Assembly: GCF_000428765.1 (NCBI RefSeq)
Contig: NZ_AUAO01000001.1
Location: 952,075 to 1,016,074, forward strand
From: Brevundimonas aveniformis DSM 17977
GTDB taxonomy: Bacteria > Pseudomonadota > Alphaproteobacteria > Caulobacterales > Caulobacteraceae
Reading direction: 5' to 3'
DNA: 64,000 nucleotides
Shown here: positions 16,218 to 25,023 of the stretch, piece by piece
Layout of the letters: every line of letters begins with the position of its first letter
Position numbering within the stretch: position 1 is the first letter of the stretch
Notes under the pieces: model-generated
The model's input: only the letters and a program-made list of their open reading frames with translations
Database searches by the model: none
What the model was told of the DNA's origin: nothing
Position numbers and translations under genes: made by a program

Positions 16218-18859
16218 GCCAACGCCGCCCGCACTGCGCTCAATCCATCCTCTGCCTTAGACCCATCCGGTGCGCCGCCCTGAGCGAAGTCCGGCTTGCC
16301 ACCCGCGCCTTGCCCACCCATCGCCAGCACCGCCGCGCGGGCCAGATCGGCCGCGTTGAGCTTGCCGGCCAAATCGGGGGTCACGGCCACGGTGATCGCC
16401 GCCTTGCCATCGGTGACGCCGATGAGGGCGACGACGCCCGAGCCGACCTGTTTGCGGAAATCCTCAGCCACGCCGCGCAGGGCCTTGCCGTCGACGCCGT
16501 CGAGCACGCGGGCGATCAGCTTGACGCCGTTGATCTCTTCGGGCGCGGCGTTTGCGCCGGAGCCGCCGCCCAGCGCCAGCTGCTTCTTCAGGTCCGCGAC
16601 CTGCTTCTCCAGCGCCTTGACCGAGGTCTGCAGACCCTCGACCCGGCCCGGCACGTCGCCCGGCTGGATCTTGAAGTCACGGGCCAGACCGCGCGCAACC
16701 TTCGCCTGGCCTTCCAGATACTGGCGGGCCGCCTCTCCGGTCAGGGCCTCGATGCGGCGCACGCCTGCGGCGATACCGCTCTCGGAGATGATCTTGAACA
16801 GGGCGATGTCGCCGGTGCGCGCCACATGGGTACCGCCGCACAGCTCTACCGAATAGGCGGTCTTTTGATCGGCCAGCGACTGGCCGAGCGTCAGCACGCG
16901 GACCTCATCACCGTATTTCTCACCGAACAGGGCCACGGCCCCGGCCTCGATCGCCTTGTCCGGTGCCATCAGTTCGGTCGCGGCGGGCAGGTTCTGGCGG
17001 ATCACCGCATTGACCTCGGCCTCCATGGCCGCCAGCTCGGCCTCGGTGACCGGCGCATTGTGCGAGAAGTCGAAGCGCACGCGCTCGTGGTCGACCATCT
17101 GGCCCTTCTGGGCGACGTGATCGCCCAGCACATTCTTCAGCGCCGCGTGCAGCAGGTGCGCCGCCGAATGGTTGGCGCGCGTCGCCAGGCGCTCGGACGG
17201 ATCGACCGACAGGACCGCCCGGGTCCCGATCTCCAGCGTGCCGGACGTCACCTCGATGGCGTGGGCGTAGATGTCACCGCCCGGCTTTTGCACGTCGATG
17301 ACGCGGGCGGAGCCGCCCGGCCAGCTGATCTCGCCCTGATCGCCGGCCTGGCCGCCGCCTTCGCCATAGAAGGGAGTCTGGTCGAACACGACCTCGGCGG
17401 TTTCGCCTTCGGCGACGCTATCGGTCGGCCGGCCGTCCTTGACGATGGCCAGAACTTCGCCCGAGCCGTCGACATTCTCATAGCCGGTGAAGACCGTCGG
17501 CCCGAGGCGATCGCGGATCTTAAGCCATTCGCCCTGGGACGCTTGCTGGCCCGAGCCTTTCCAGTGCTCTCGGGAGCGCGCGCGCTGTTCGGCCATGGCG
17601 TGCTGGAAGCCGTCGACATTGACGGAAAATCCACGCCGGCGGGCCTCATCCTGGGTCAGGTCGAGTGGGAACCCGTAGGTGTCGTAAAGTTCAAAAGCGG
17701 TCTGACCGTCCAGCATGTCGCCGGGCCTGAAGCCCTGAACCGCCGTCTCGAACAGGGTCATGCCGCGCCCGAGTGTAGACCGGAACCGCAGCTCTTCCTG
17801 CTTGAGCGTATCCTCGACAAAGGCTTGAGCTCGCTTCAGTTCCGGGAAGGCCTCTCCCATTTGGTCCACCAGCGTCGGGACCAGCCGGTACATCAGCGGC
17901 TCTGTCGCGCCCAGAAGATGGGCATGGCGCATGGCCCGGCGCATGATCCGGCGCAGTACATAGCCGCGCCCCTCGTTGGACGGCGTCACCCCGTCTGCGA
18001 TCAGGAAGGATGACGACCGCAAATGGTCGGCGATGACCCGGTGGCTGGGCGCGCGCTCTTCGTCCGAGGGCGTCGAGGTCAGTTCTTCGGACGCCTTGAT
18101 CAGCGTCTGGAACAGGTCGGTGTCAAACACCGAGTTCTTGCCCTGAAGCACGCTCGCGATCCGCTCCAGCCCCATGCCGGTGTCGACCGAGGGCTTGGGA
18201 AGGTCACGAACGATCTCGTCGTTCTCCTTCTCGAACTGCATGAAGACGTTGTTCCAGATCTCCACGAACCGGTCGCCGTCTTCGTCGGGAGATCCCGGAG
18301 GTCCGCCCGGAACGTGCTCGCCGTAGTCATAGAAAATCTCGGTGCAGGGCCCGCACGGCCCGTTCTCGCCCATGGCCCAGAAGTTGTCCGAGCCGGCGAT
18401 GCGGACGATCTTGTGATCGGCAAAGCCGGTCACCTTCTTCCAGATGTTCCAGGCCTCATCGTCGTCGATATAGGTCGTGACCATCAGTCGGTCAGGGCTG
18501 AGGCCGAAATCCTTGGTGACCAATTCCCACGCCTTTTCGATGGCGTGCTCCTTGAAATAGTCGCCGAAGGAGAAATTCCCCAGCATTTCAAAGAAGGTCA
18601 GGTGCCGGGCGGTGTAACCGACATTGTCCAGGTCATTGTGCTTGCCCCCGGCACGCACGCACTTCTGACTGCTCGTCGCGCGCAGCGACGGCGGCCGGGC
18701 CGCGCCGGTGAAATAGTCCTTGAACGGCACCATGCCGGCATTGACGAACAACAGCGTTGGATCGTTCTGCGGCACCAGGGGCGCCGAATGGATCTTCTGG
18801 TGGCCGTCCTCCTCAAAGAAGTCGAGGAAGGTGGAGCGGATGTCTTTCAGGGAGGTCAT
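16214..18859 (-). CDS. alaS: Alanyl-tRNA synthetase
   Basis: AlaS charges tRNA-Ala and edits mischarged serine and glycine. From the ATG at 18859 it is 881 residues, typical length, starting MTSLKDIRSTFLDFFEEDGH; the frame is open upstream to 19030 without coding signs. Visible are the class II core, the editing-domain zinc motif HSAAHLLH with CGGTHVARTGDI, a coiled segment near residue 740, and the C-terminal C-Ala domain ending in a Gly-rich GGQGAGGKPDFAQGG. No ribosome site is strong. Confidence 0.96.
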   Translation of the reverse strand: MTSLKDIRSTFLDFFEEDGHQKIHSAPLVPQNDPTLLFVNAGMVPFKDYFTGAARPPSLRATSSQKCVRAGGKHNDLDNVGYTARHLTFFEMLGNFSFGDYFKEHAIEKAWELVTKDFGLSPDRLMVTTYIDDDEAWNIWKKVTGFADHKIVRIAGSDNFWAMGENGPCGPCTEIFYDYGEHVPGGPPGSPDEDGDRFVEIWNNVFMQFEKENDEIVRDLPKPSVDTGMGLERIASVLQGKNSVFDTDLFQTLIKASEELTSTPSDEERAPSHRVIADHLRSSSFLIADGVTPSNEGRGYVLRRIMRRAMRHAHLLGATEPLMYRLVPTLVDQMGEAFPELKRAQAFVEDTLKQEELRFRSTLGRGMTLFETAVQGFRPGDMLDGQTAFELYDTYGFPLDLTQDEARRRGFSVNVDGFQHAMAEQRARSREHWKGSGQQASQGEWLKIRDRLGPTVFTGYENVDGSGEVLAIVKDGRPTDSVAEGETAEVVFDQTPFYGEGGGQAGDQGEISWPGGSARVIDVQKPGGDIYAHAIEVTSGTLEIGTRAVLSVDPSERLATRANHSAAHLLHAALKNVLGDHVAQKGQMVDHERVRFDFSHNAPVTEAELAAMEAEVNAVIRQNLPAATELMAPDKAIEAGAVALFGEKYGDEVRVLTLGQSLADQKTAYSVELCGGTHVARTGDIALFKIISESGIAAGVRRIEALTGEAARQYLEGQAKVARGLARDFKIQPGDVPGRVEGLQTSVKALEKQVADLKKQLALGGGSGANAAPEEINGVKLIARVLDGVDGKALRGVAEDFRKQVGSGVVALIGVTDGKAAITVAVTPDLAGKLNAADLARAAVLAMGGQGAGGKPDFAQGGAPDGSKAEDGLSAVRAALA

Positions 18860-18987
18860 GCGGCGCGGAATATCTGGAGTTCGGGAGGAACCCGGCCTCA
18901 TATAGGGTTTTGCCGCCGGGTGCATCCTTTGTGACGCCGTATAGACCCGGCCTCGATCTTGCCGCTGCGGCGTGGCAAAAGCCGTCC

Positions 18988-19422
18988 ATGAGCCTTCGCA
19001 TCGAACATCGCATCGGTATCGCGGCCTCACCTGAGGTGGTCTGGGGTGTCATCGCCGATCTGGAGCGGTGGGGTGAATGGAATGGCCTGCACCCTGAGGC
19101 GCGTGGCCGGATCAGCATCGGCGGGCGGCTTGAGGTCGCTGAGGTCCTTGAGGGAGAGCCGGGCCGGCTGCACCAGGTGAGCATTCCCGACTGGACACCC
19201 GAGATCCAACTGGTCTGGATCAACAAACGGGGGTTTCTGTCGAGATCCACGCGTTATTTCGAGCTGGAAGACCTGTCGGGGGACGCCTGCCTTCTGGCCA
19301 ATGGGGAAATCTTCGACGGTCTGCGAGGCGAAGGCTGGGCGCGCCCGCGACGCGGGCTTTTCCATGCCGCGTTCGAGGCCATCAATGAGGCGATCAAGGC
19401 CCGCGCCGAGGCCTTGGCCTGA
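18988..19422 (+). CDS. SRPBCC (START-like) domain protein
   Basis: A 144-residue single-domain protein of the polyketide cyclase/dehydrase/START-like superfamily, which forms a hydrophobic pocket for a lipid or aromatic ligand. The N-terminal strand and first helices are visible as EHRIGIAASPEVVWGVIADLERWGEWNG, followed by VAEVLEGEPGRLHQVSIPDW and a C-terminal long helix AAFEAINEAIKARAEAL. The start codon is the ATG at 18988, 128 bp from the divergent alaS. Ligand unknown. Confidence 0.82.
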   Translation: MSLRIEHRIGIAASPEVVWGVIADLERWGEWNGLHPEARGRISIGGRLEVAEVLEGEPGRLHQVSIPDWTPEIQLVWINKRGFLSRSTRYFELEDLSGDACLLANGEIFDGLRGEGWARPRRGLFHAAFEAINEAIKARAEALA

Positions 19423-19425
19423 CCC

Positions 19426-20313
19426 CTATTCGTCGTTGGGGATACAGAGCTGCTCGCCGCAGGCCTTGCAATAGACTGCATCCGGGTCGTGCCTGCCCAG
19501 GCCGCAGGTCGGGCACGGAAAGCTGACCTTGTTGGGCCGGAACACCGCCTGACCCAGTCGAACAAACAGGGTCACGCCCACCAGCATGATACAGATCGAC
19601 ACCAGCCGACCCCAGCCGCCCGGCAGGGTGATGTCGCCGTATCCGGTCGTCGTCAGGCTGGTGACCGTGAAATACAACGCATCCATGTAGCCCCGCAGCC
19701 CCTCGTGCTTGCCGAGGAAGGCCGTGTAGACAAAGCCGGTGGCCACAAACACGAAGGTCACCAGGGTCAGGACCGCCCGGATGATTTCTTCGGTACGGGT
19801 ATCGTCGTACTTTCGGCCCAGCGTCCGCCAGAAGAAGTCTGAATGGATCAGGGTCCACAGGCGCAGCACCCTGAGGAAGCCGAGGTTGAAGAGCCACGCC
19901 GGGAACAGCAACGTCGCCAGGATGAACAGATCCACCCAGACAATCGGCTTCTTCAGCCAGTCCTTGATATCGGAGTAGGCATAGGCCCGTGCCGCCAGGT
20001 CGATGGCCAGGATGGCGGCAATCACATAGTCGATCGCATAGAAGACGATCCCGGATTCCTTCAGCAGCGGGCTGATCATGAAAAATCCAATGATCAGCAG
20101 GTCGATGATGAGGACCGTGGCGCGGAACTTCACCGCCGCATGCGACGAGCCGTGATACAGCGCCCGTAGCCTCGCCTTGAGGCGAAAACCCTCTTTGCGG
20201 GCGGGCGGGGAGTCCGTTCCACAGGCCGGGTCCTGGGCGTTTCGCGCCTGGACCGCTTCCAGAACTGTTAGGGGCTTGGCCGCTTTGCGCTTGCGCCGGG
20301 GTTGGGAAGTCAT
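19426..20313 (-). CDS. Six-transmembrane potassium channel with C-terminal zinc-ribbon
   Basis: A 295-residue ion channel of the voltage-gated potassium family. After a basic cytoplasmic N-terminus come S1 (VLIIDLLIIGFFMI), S2 (VIAAILAIDLAARAYAY), S3 (IVWVDLFILATLLF), a short S4-like helix with spaced arginines (LGFLRVLRLW), S5, the pore loop with selectivity filter TTTGYGDI, and S6. The cytoplasmic tail carries a four-cysteine zinc ribbon (CPTC and CKAC), unusual for this family. S4 has fewer charges than strongly voltage-gated channels. It converges with the SRPBCC gene. Confidence 0.88.
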   Translation of the reverse strand: MTSQPRRKRKAAKPLTVLEAVQARNAQDPACGTDSPPARKEGFRLKARLRALYHGSSHAAVKFRATVLIIDLLIIGFFMISPLLKESGIVFYAIDYVIAAILAIDLAARAYAYSDIKDWLKKPIVWVDLFILATLLFPAWLFNLGFLRVLRLWTLIHSDFFWRTLGRKYDDTRTEEIIRAVLTLVTFVFVATGFVYTAFLGKHEGLRGYMDALYFTVTSLTTTGYGDITLPGGWGRLVSICIMLVGVTLFVRLGQAVFRPNKVSFPCPTCGLGRHDPDAVYCKACGEQLCIPNDE

Positions 20314-20371
20314 TGTCTCTCGATAGTGCGACTGTCTCGCGCGGGAAACCAGCAGTGTCTATATGGGCTAT

Positions 20372-21199
20372 ATGGGAAGACCCTTCGTCAAGATGAACGG
20401 CCTGGGCAACGACTTTGTCGTGGTCGAGGCGCGCGCCGAACCGTTCATGCCGACCGAGGATGAGGTCCGTGCCATCTGTGACCGAACCGACGGTGAAGGT
20501 TGTGATCAGCTGATTGCCATTGAGCCCGCCGGCGACTGCCAGGTCTTCATGCGGGTGTGGAATGCCGATGGCAGCCAGGTCGAGACATGCGGCAATGCCT
20601 TGCGGTGTTTGGGCTGGCTTCTGATGCAGGCGTCGGGCACTGACCGGGCCGAAATCCTGACGGCGGGCGGCCTGACCCGGGCCTATGCCGGCGGGGACCA
20701 GCGGGTCAGCGTCGATATGGGGCGTCCAGGACTGGACTGGACCGAGATCCCGTTGGCCGAAGAGATGGATACGCGTGGCATCGAGTTGCAGATCGGACCG
20801 ATCGACAATCCGGTGCTGCATACGCCCGGTGCCGTCTCAATGGGCAATCCGCACGTCACCTTCTTTGCCGCGCGCGATTTTGACGACGCCTTTGTCACCG
20901 CCTCCGGCTCGCTGATCGAGCGCCACCCCCTGTTCCCCGAAGGGGTGAATGTCGGGTTTGCCCGGGTGCTCGGTCCTGAGCGGATTCGGCTGCGCGTCTG
21001 GGAGCGGGGTGCGGGTCTGACGCGGGCGTGCGGCACCGGGGCCTGTGCGGCCTTGGTGGCCGCCAACCGCAAGGGGCTCACCGGACGAACAGCGACGATG
21101 GAGCTGGATGGCGGCGAGCTTGAGATCGACTGGCGTGAGGATGGCCACGTCTGGATGACCGGCCCGGTTGAGGTCGAGCGTACGGGGACTCTGGGTTAG
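20372..21199 (+). CDS. dapF: Diaminopimelate epimerase
   Basis: DapF converts LL- to meso-diaminopimelate for lysine and peptidoglycan synthesis. About 275 residues, starting MGRPFVKMNGLGNDFVVVEA; an ATG 9 bp upstream (20363) is equally possible. The two catalytic cysteines are in VETCGNALRC (first Cys) and TRACGTGACAAL (first Cys), and NPHVTFF is the substrate-loop segment. It ends overlapping the convergent SCO gene by 4 bp. Confidence 0.95.
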   Translation: MGRPFVKMNGLGNDFVVVEARAEPFMPTEDEVRAICDRTDGEGCDQLIAIEPAGDCQVFMRVWNADGSQVETCGNALRCLGWLLMQASGTDRAEILTAGGLTRAYAGGDQRVSVDMGRPGLDWTEIPLAEEMDTRGIELQIGPIDNPVLHTPGAVSMGNPHVTFFAARDFDDAFVTASGSLIERHPLFPEGVNVGFARVLGPERIRLRVWERGAGLTRACGTGACAALVAANRKGLTGRTATMELDGGELEIDWREDGHVWMTGPVEVERTGTLG

Positions 21200-21834
21200 C
21201 TTCCCTGTTCCATCTGCTGGGTGATCAGACGGGCCAGCCGATCCGGCCCCAGACTGGCGCTCAGGGGGATGGCGAACTCACCCTCCGGGTTCATCAGATA
21301 GATGTTGAGTGAATGGTCCATCGTATAGCCGCCGCCCTCAAGCTCCTGGCGGCGGTAGACGACACGATAGGCCTCGGTCGCCTGACGGACCTGGTCCGGC
21401 GTACCGGTCAGGCCGGTGACCCCTTGCGGGAAGCTGGCGGTTTGCAGGTAGTCGGCCAGGGCCGCGGGCGTGTCGCGTTCGGGATCCACAGTGATGAAGA
21501 CGATCTGCAAGTCATCAGCGCGGTCCCCCATCCGTTCCTTGGCGGCGGCCATAGCCTGAAGCGTCGAGGGGCAGAAGTCAGGACAGTGGGTAAAACCAAA
21601 GAAAACCGCGGTCCACTTGCCCTCAAGGATGGACTGGTCGACCGGTCGTCCGTTCTGATCCACCAGCTGGAAAGGACCACCGATGTCGGCCCGGCCAAAG
21701 GAGACGACAGGCTGGTCGCCGCCGTCAGGCGCGCCGTGGGCGCGCTGGGGATTGAACCACACGGTCCCGAGCCCGATCAGGACCGCCAGGCCCAGACAGA
21801 CGGCGGCAAAAATGGCGATCGGCTTGGACGGCAT
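21196..21834 (-). CDS. SCO1/SenC family copper-binding protein
   Basis: A 212-residue membrane-anchored, periplasmic thioredoxin-fold protein that helps insert copper into cytochrome oxidase. An N-terminal transmembrane anchor (AIFAAVCLGLAVLIGLGTVW) is followed by the copper motif HCPDFCPSTLQ with two cysteines and the distal histidine in TMDHSLNIYL. The ATG at 21834 has GAGAGGA four bases upstream; the open frame to 21939 is discarded. It is divergent from regB, the same neighbourhood as senC-regB-regA in Rhodobacter, which supports a role in redox sensing and respiration. Confidence 0.92.
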   Translation of the reverse strand: MPSKPIAIFAAVCLGLAVLIGLGTVWFNPQRAHGAPDGGDQPVVSFGRADIGGPFQLVDQNGRPVDQSILEGKWTAVFFGFTHCPDFCPSTLQAMAAAKERMGDRADDLQIVFITVDPERDTPAALADYLQTASFPQGVTGLTGTPDQVRQATEAYRVVYRRQELEGGGYTMDHSLNIYLMNPEGEFAIPLSASLGPDRLARLITQQMEQGS

Positions 21835-21878
21835 GGATTCCTCTCGACGCGGGGGTGTTCGACGGGGCTTATAGGGGG

Positions 21879-23228
21879 GTGAGCGCCGAGCCCCAAGCCG
21901 CATCGACCTACTGGGACCCTTCCAGCCTGCCCGCCCCACGCGGCCGGTTGCGTGCGTCTACGCTGATTTCCCTGCGGTGGCTGGGTTTGGCCGGGCAGTT
22001 GGCGGCGGTTCTGGTCACCGCCTTCATGTTCGACTTCGAGATTCGCCTGGGCTGGGCGCTCGGGGTGATCGGAGCCGGGGCGTGGATGAATCTGGCGTTG
22101 CTGCTGCGTCCCAGTCCACGTCCGGTTCTGGAAGGTTGGGCGGCGGCGGCCCAGTTGAGTTTCGATGTCATCCAGCTTGGGGCTCTGTTGGGCCTGACGG
22201 GGGGATTGGACAATCCGTTCTGCCTCTTGCTGATCGCGCCGGTCACCATTGCGGCCGCGGCCCTGCCGACGCGCCAGACCATGACCATCGGCGTGCTGAC
22301 GTTGCTGGTCGCCTCGGTCCTGTTCTTCGTACCCGAGCCTCTTCCCTGGCGAGGCGGTGAACAGTTCGCTCTGCCGCCGCTGTACCGGCTGGGGGTCTGG
22401 ATCGCGGTGATGACGGGCGTTCTGTTCACGGCCGGCTATGCCTGGCGCACGGCCAATGAGGCGCGACGGATGGCCTTGGCCCTGGCGGCGACCGATTCGA
22501 TCCTGGCGCGGGAACAGCGCCTGGCCGCCATGGGCGGTCTGGCGGCGGCGGCGGCGCATGAACTGGGCACCCCGCTGGCGACAATCCAGATTGTCGCGCG
22601 CGAGTTGCTCCGCAACGCCAAGGGCGATGCCGCGCTCGCCGAGGATGCCGCCCTGCTGGTGCAACAGGCCGAACGCTGCCGGGACATCCTCAAGGCCCTG
22701 TCCCAGAGATCCGATACCGGAGAGGTCGCCGACGCGCGGCTGTCGCTGAAAATGCTGCTGAACGAATGTGCCGAACCTCACCGGGGTGCCGGCCCGCGCA
22801 TCGAGATCGCCGTCGAGGGTGCCGTGGGCGCGGTCGAACCTGAGGTTCGCCGCCTGCCGGAGGCCGTGCGCGCGATCTCCACCCTGATCGAGAACGCGAC
22901 GGATTTTGCTGTCTTCGAGGTCCGTGTCACCGCCCGATATGACGACCGCACCGTCAGGGTCGAGGTGCGCGACGACGGGCCGGGCTTTGCCTCAGATGTT
23001 CTGGCGCGCCTGGGAGAGCCCTATGTGACCTCACGGCCACTGGGCGAGGGCTCGCGAACGGGTCATCAGGGGATGGGGCTCGGTTTCTTCATTGCCAAGA
23101 CCCTGTTGGAAAAGACCGGTGCCGCCCTGACGTTCGGCAATCTGCGCAACAAGGAGGGGGCGCAGGTCGCCATCACCTGGCCACGAGAGGCCATAGAGGC
23201 GCCGCAACCGGACGCCAAAATCAGTTGA
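21879..23228 (+). CDS. regB: Redox sensor histidine kinase RegB/PrrB/ActS
   Basis: RegB senses the quinone pool and phosphorylates RegA to control respiration, photosynthesis or carbon-fixation genes. About 449 residues from a GTG at 21879; another GTG lies at 21855 and neither has a well-spaced ribosome site. Six hydrophobic segments occupy residues 25-190. The ubiquinone-binding motif GGLDNPF is at 108-114, the H-box AAHELGTPLATI has the phosphorylated His227, and the redox-active cysteine of the family is conserved (ERCRDI, Cys267). The C-terminal ATPase domain shows ENATDFA, DDGPGF and GMGLGFFIA. Confidence 0.92.
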   Translation: MSAEPQAASTYWDPSSLPAPRGRLRASTLISLRWLGLAGQLAAVLVTAFMFDFEIRLGWALGVIGAGAWMNLALLLRPSPRPVLEGWAAAAQLSFDVIQLGALLGLTGGLDNPFCLLLIAPVTIAAAALPTRQTMTIGVLTLLVASVLFFVPEPLPWRGGEQFALPPLYRLGVWIAVMTGVLFTAGYAWRTANEARRMALALAATDSILAREQRLAAMGGLAAAAAHELGTPLATIQIVARELLRNAKGDAALAEDAALLVQQAERCRDILKALSQRSDTGEVADARLSLKMLLNECAEPHRGAGPRIEIAVEGAVGAVEPEVRRLPEAVRAISTLIENATDFAVFEVRVTARYDDRTVRVEVRDDGPGFASDVLARLGEPYVTSRPLGEGSRTGHQGMGLGFFIAKTLLEKTGAALTFGNLRNKEGAQVAITWPREAIEAPQPDAKIS

Positions 23229-23287
23229 CGTCGCTTGCGTCAGGGAGACGCAGGGCGGAATCTGGGATACGGCGCTAGGAGATACGC

Positions 23288-23854
23288 ATGACCGAAACGC
23301 TCGATCTTCAGTCCCAGGTCGAAACCCTGGATGACCGGACGCTGCTGGTGCTGGACGACGATGCGGCGCTCAGAACGCGGCTGGGCCGGGCGATGGAATC
23401 GCGAGGGTTCGATGTGACCCTGGCCGAATCCGTGGCCGAAGCGACCCAGATCGCCAAGTCCAGCCCGCCGGCCTTTGCCGTGGTCGATATGCGGCTGGAG
23501 GATGGGACCGGGCTGGTCGTAGTCGAAGCCCTGCGCGAAGCTCGCCCGGATGCCCGCGTGGTCATGTTGACCGGCTATGGGGCTATCGCCAACGCTGTGG
23601 CGGCGATCAAGGCCGGTGCCATCGACTATCTGTCCAAGCCGGCCGACGCCGACGATGTCGTCAAGGCCTTGCTGGCCCAGGGCGATGACAAGGCCGCGCC
23701 GCCGGAAAACCCCATGTCGGCCGACCGGGTCCGCTGGGAACATATTCAGCGTGTCTATGATCTGTGCGGCGGCAATGTCTCGGAGACGGCCCGGCGGTTG
23801 AACATGCACCGCCGGACCCTGCAGCGCATTCTGGCCAAACGCGCGCCGCGCTAA
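23288..23854 (+). CDS. regA: Response regulator RegA/PrrA/ActR
   Basis: RegA is the DNA-binding partner of RegB. The 188-residue protein has a receiver domain with the acidic pocket VLDDDAAL, phospho-acceptor Asp67 in VVDMRLEDGTG, Thr in MLTGYG and Lys in LSKPADA. A Pro-rich linker leads to the Fis-type helix-turn-helix NVSETARRLNMHRRTLQRIL, which is nearly invariant in the family. The ATG at 23288 has AGGAGA five bases upstream. It lies 59 bp after regB and is probably cotranscribed; the end overlaps mmcB tail to tail by 4 bp. Confidence 0.95.
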   Translation: MTETLDLQSQVETLDDRTLLVLDDDAALRTRLGRAMESRGFDVTLAESVAEATQIAKSSPPAFAVVDMRLEDGTGLVVVEALREARPDARVVMLTGYGAIANAVAAIKAGAIDYLSKPADADDVVKALLAQGDDKAAPPENPMSADRVRWEHIQRVYDLCGGNVSETARRLNMHRRTLQRILAKRAPR

Positions 23855-24300
23855 ACCGTAGCCGCCCTCATCGCCGCCAAACGGGCGAAGGCCAGGGTCA
23901 GGGCTTTGCGTCGGGCCGGGGCCAGCGGGCTGGCGAGCGACGATCGAACCACCGCTCCACCAAAACCGTCGGCCACGATCAGTCCGGGTTCCTCGGGCAG
24001 GACCGGGGCCGGAAACTCCGGTGCCACGGCGAAATAGAAGGCGTCACAGAAGGGCAGGTAGTCGCCCCACTTCTGGTCGACGCGAAAATCCTCGACGGAG
24101 GATTTGACCTCGCAGATGGCGATCTCGCCCTTCTTGCCCAACCCCATGACATCGGCGCGCCGTCCGTTGGGCAGGGTGACCTCCAAGAGGGACACGAATC
24201 CAAGGTCGGTCATCACCCGCGCAGCCCCCCGCGTCACCGCCTCGGTCACCACCGGACGGACACCCGAGAGCGTCAGGGTTTCAACCTTGATAAGGGCCAT
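23851..24300 (-). CDS. mmcB: MmcB family DNA repair protein
   Basis: MmcB is a PD-(D/E)XK-like putative endonuclease induced by DNA damage in Caulobacter and needed for resistance to mitomycin C. In this 149-residue protein the nuclease core is visible as a Glu/Asp/E-x-K set: LLEVTLPNGRRADVMG followed by IAICEVKSSVEDFRVD, then QKWGDYLPFCDAFYFAV. The start is the ATG at 24300. A perfect alphaproteobacterial LexA box lies 13 bp upstream, so SOS control is strongly supported here. Confidence 0.92.
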   Translation of the reverse strand: MALIKVETLTLSGVRPVVTEAVTRGAARVMTDLGFVSLLEVTLPNGRRADVMGLGKKGEIAICEVKSSVEDFRVDQKWGDYLPFCDAFYFAVAPEFPAPVLPEEPGLIVADGFGGAVVRSSLASPLAPARRKALTLAFARLAAMRAATV

Positions 24301-24312
24301 GCAGACGCAGAT

Positions 24313-24327
24313 GTTCGCTCTGCGTTC
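24313..24327. promoter_or_regulatory. LexA (SOS) box of mmcB
   Basis: GTTC (24313-24316), seven bases, GTTC (24324-24327): an exact match to the direct-repeat LexA operator GTTC-N7-GTTC of alphaproteobacteria. It lies immediately upstream of the mmcB start, where repressor binding would cover the promoter. Confidence 0.88.
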
Positions 24328-24401
24328 CGCCTGTCAAGACCTCAGCTCGAGGTGCCGACCGCCAGGGTGAGCCAGATGAGTTTCAGTGTCTGCATGGGAT
24401 A

Positions 24402-24923
24402 TCAGCCGCCTGTCTGTACGGCGTTGGAGGTGTTGTAACCGAGCGCCCGCACACGGGCGAGCAGATCGGCGCGATTGGCCGGGTTGGGGGAGCGGGTCCA
24501 CAGCCAGAAATAGTTGCCGCCCGGCGTGCCCAGGATAGCCCAGGAATAGTCGTCGGCCCGGTCGAGAACCCAGAACTCCTGGCTGACGCCGACGAAGCCG
24601 GCGGCCCCGGACGCCGCACGGAAACGCAGCCGGTTGTTGGCGCTGTTCAGCGAGGTCGCGGTCGACCGGGTGACCTGCGGGCTGCCCGACGCACGATTGC
24701 AGGTGGAGACAATGTTGTAGGCCCCGCCACTGCCCGGTGTGATGGCGACTTGTAGCCGCGTGCACGGTCCCTGGTTGCTGTTGGGTGTCCGCGCGACCTC
24801 GTACCAGGTGCCGTCGAAATCCGACAGGGTGACGGCACGCGCGGGCGGACGTGCATCGGCAAGCGCCGCGCCGGCAAAGACGGTCAGAGCCGCTGCGGCG
24901 GCGATGATCTTGATGGACGTCAT
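24402..24923 (-). CDS. Lipocalin family protein (Blc-like), exported
   Basis: A 173-residue secreted lipocalin. The ATG at 24923 has AGGGA seven bases upstream and begins a signal peptide ([19 protein letters not shown]). The lipocalin GxW motif appears as [10 protein letters not shown], and the barrel continues with [19 protein letters not shown], typical of Blc. Bacterial lipocalins store or carry lipids in the envelope. Unlike Blc, no lipobox is seen, so the protein is probably soluble in the periplasm. Two cysteines (PCTRL, STCNRA) could form a disulfide. Confidence 0.9.
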   Translation of the reverse strand: MTSIKIIAAAAALTVFAGAALADARPPARAVTLSDFDGTWYEVARTPNSNQGPCTRLQVAITPGSGGAYNIVSTCNRASGSPQVTRSTATSLNSANNRLRFRAASGAAGFVGVSQEFWVLDRADDYSWAILGTPGGNYFWLWTRSPNPANRADLLARVRALGYNTSNAVQTGG

Positions 24924-25023
24924 GCTCAGATCCCTCGTTGAAGCCCCGCGAGAGGGTAGCAACGATCAGCTGCTCCTTATAGAGGCAAGGGTGGCGGCAT
25001 TTGGGCGCGCTGGAGGGATTCGT

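Noticed and set aside
16310..18013. 567-codon open frame antisense to alaS
   Set aside because: A mirror of codon bias in alaS, which has all catalytic and zinc motifs. No family features on the opposite strand.
24739..25023. N-terminal extension of xseA
   Set aside because: It lies antisense to the lipocalin gene, and the ATG at 25024 has a perfect ribosome site and starts the conserved region.
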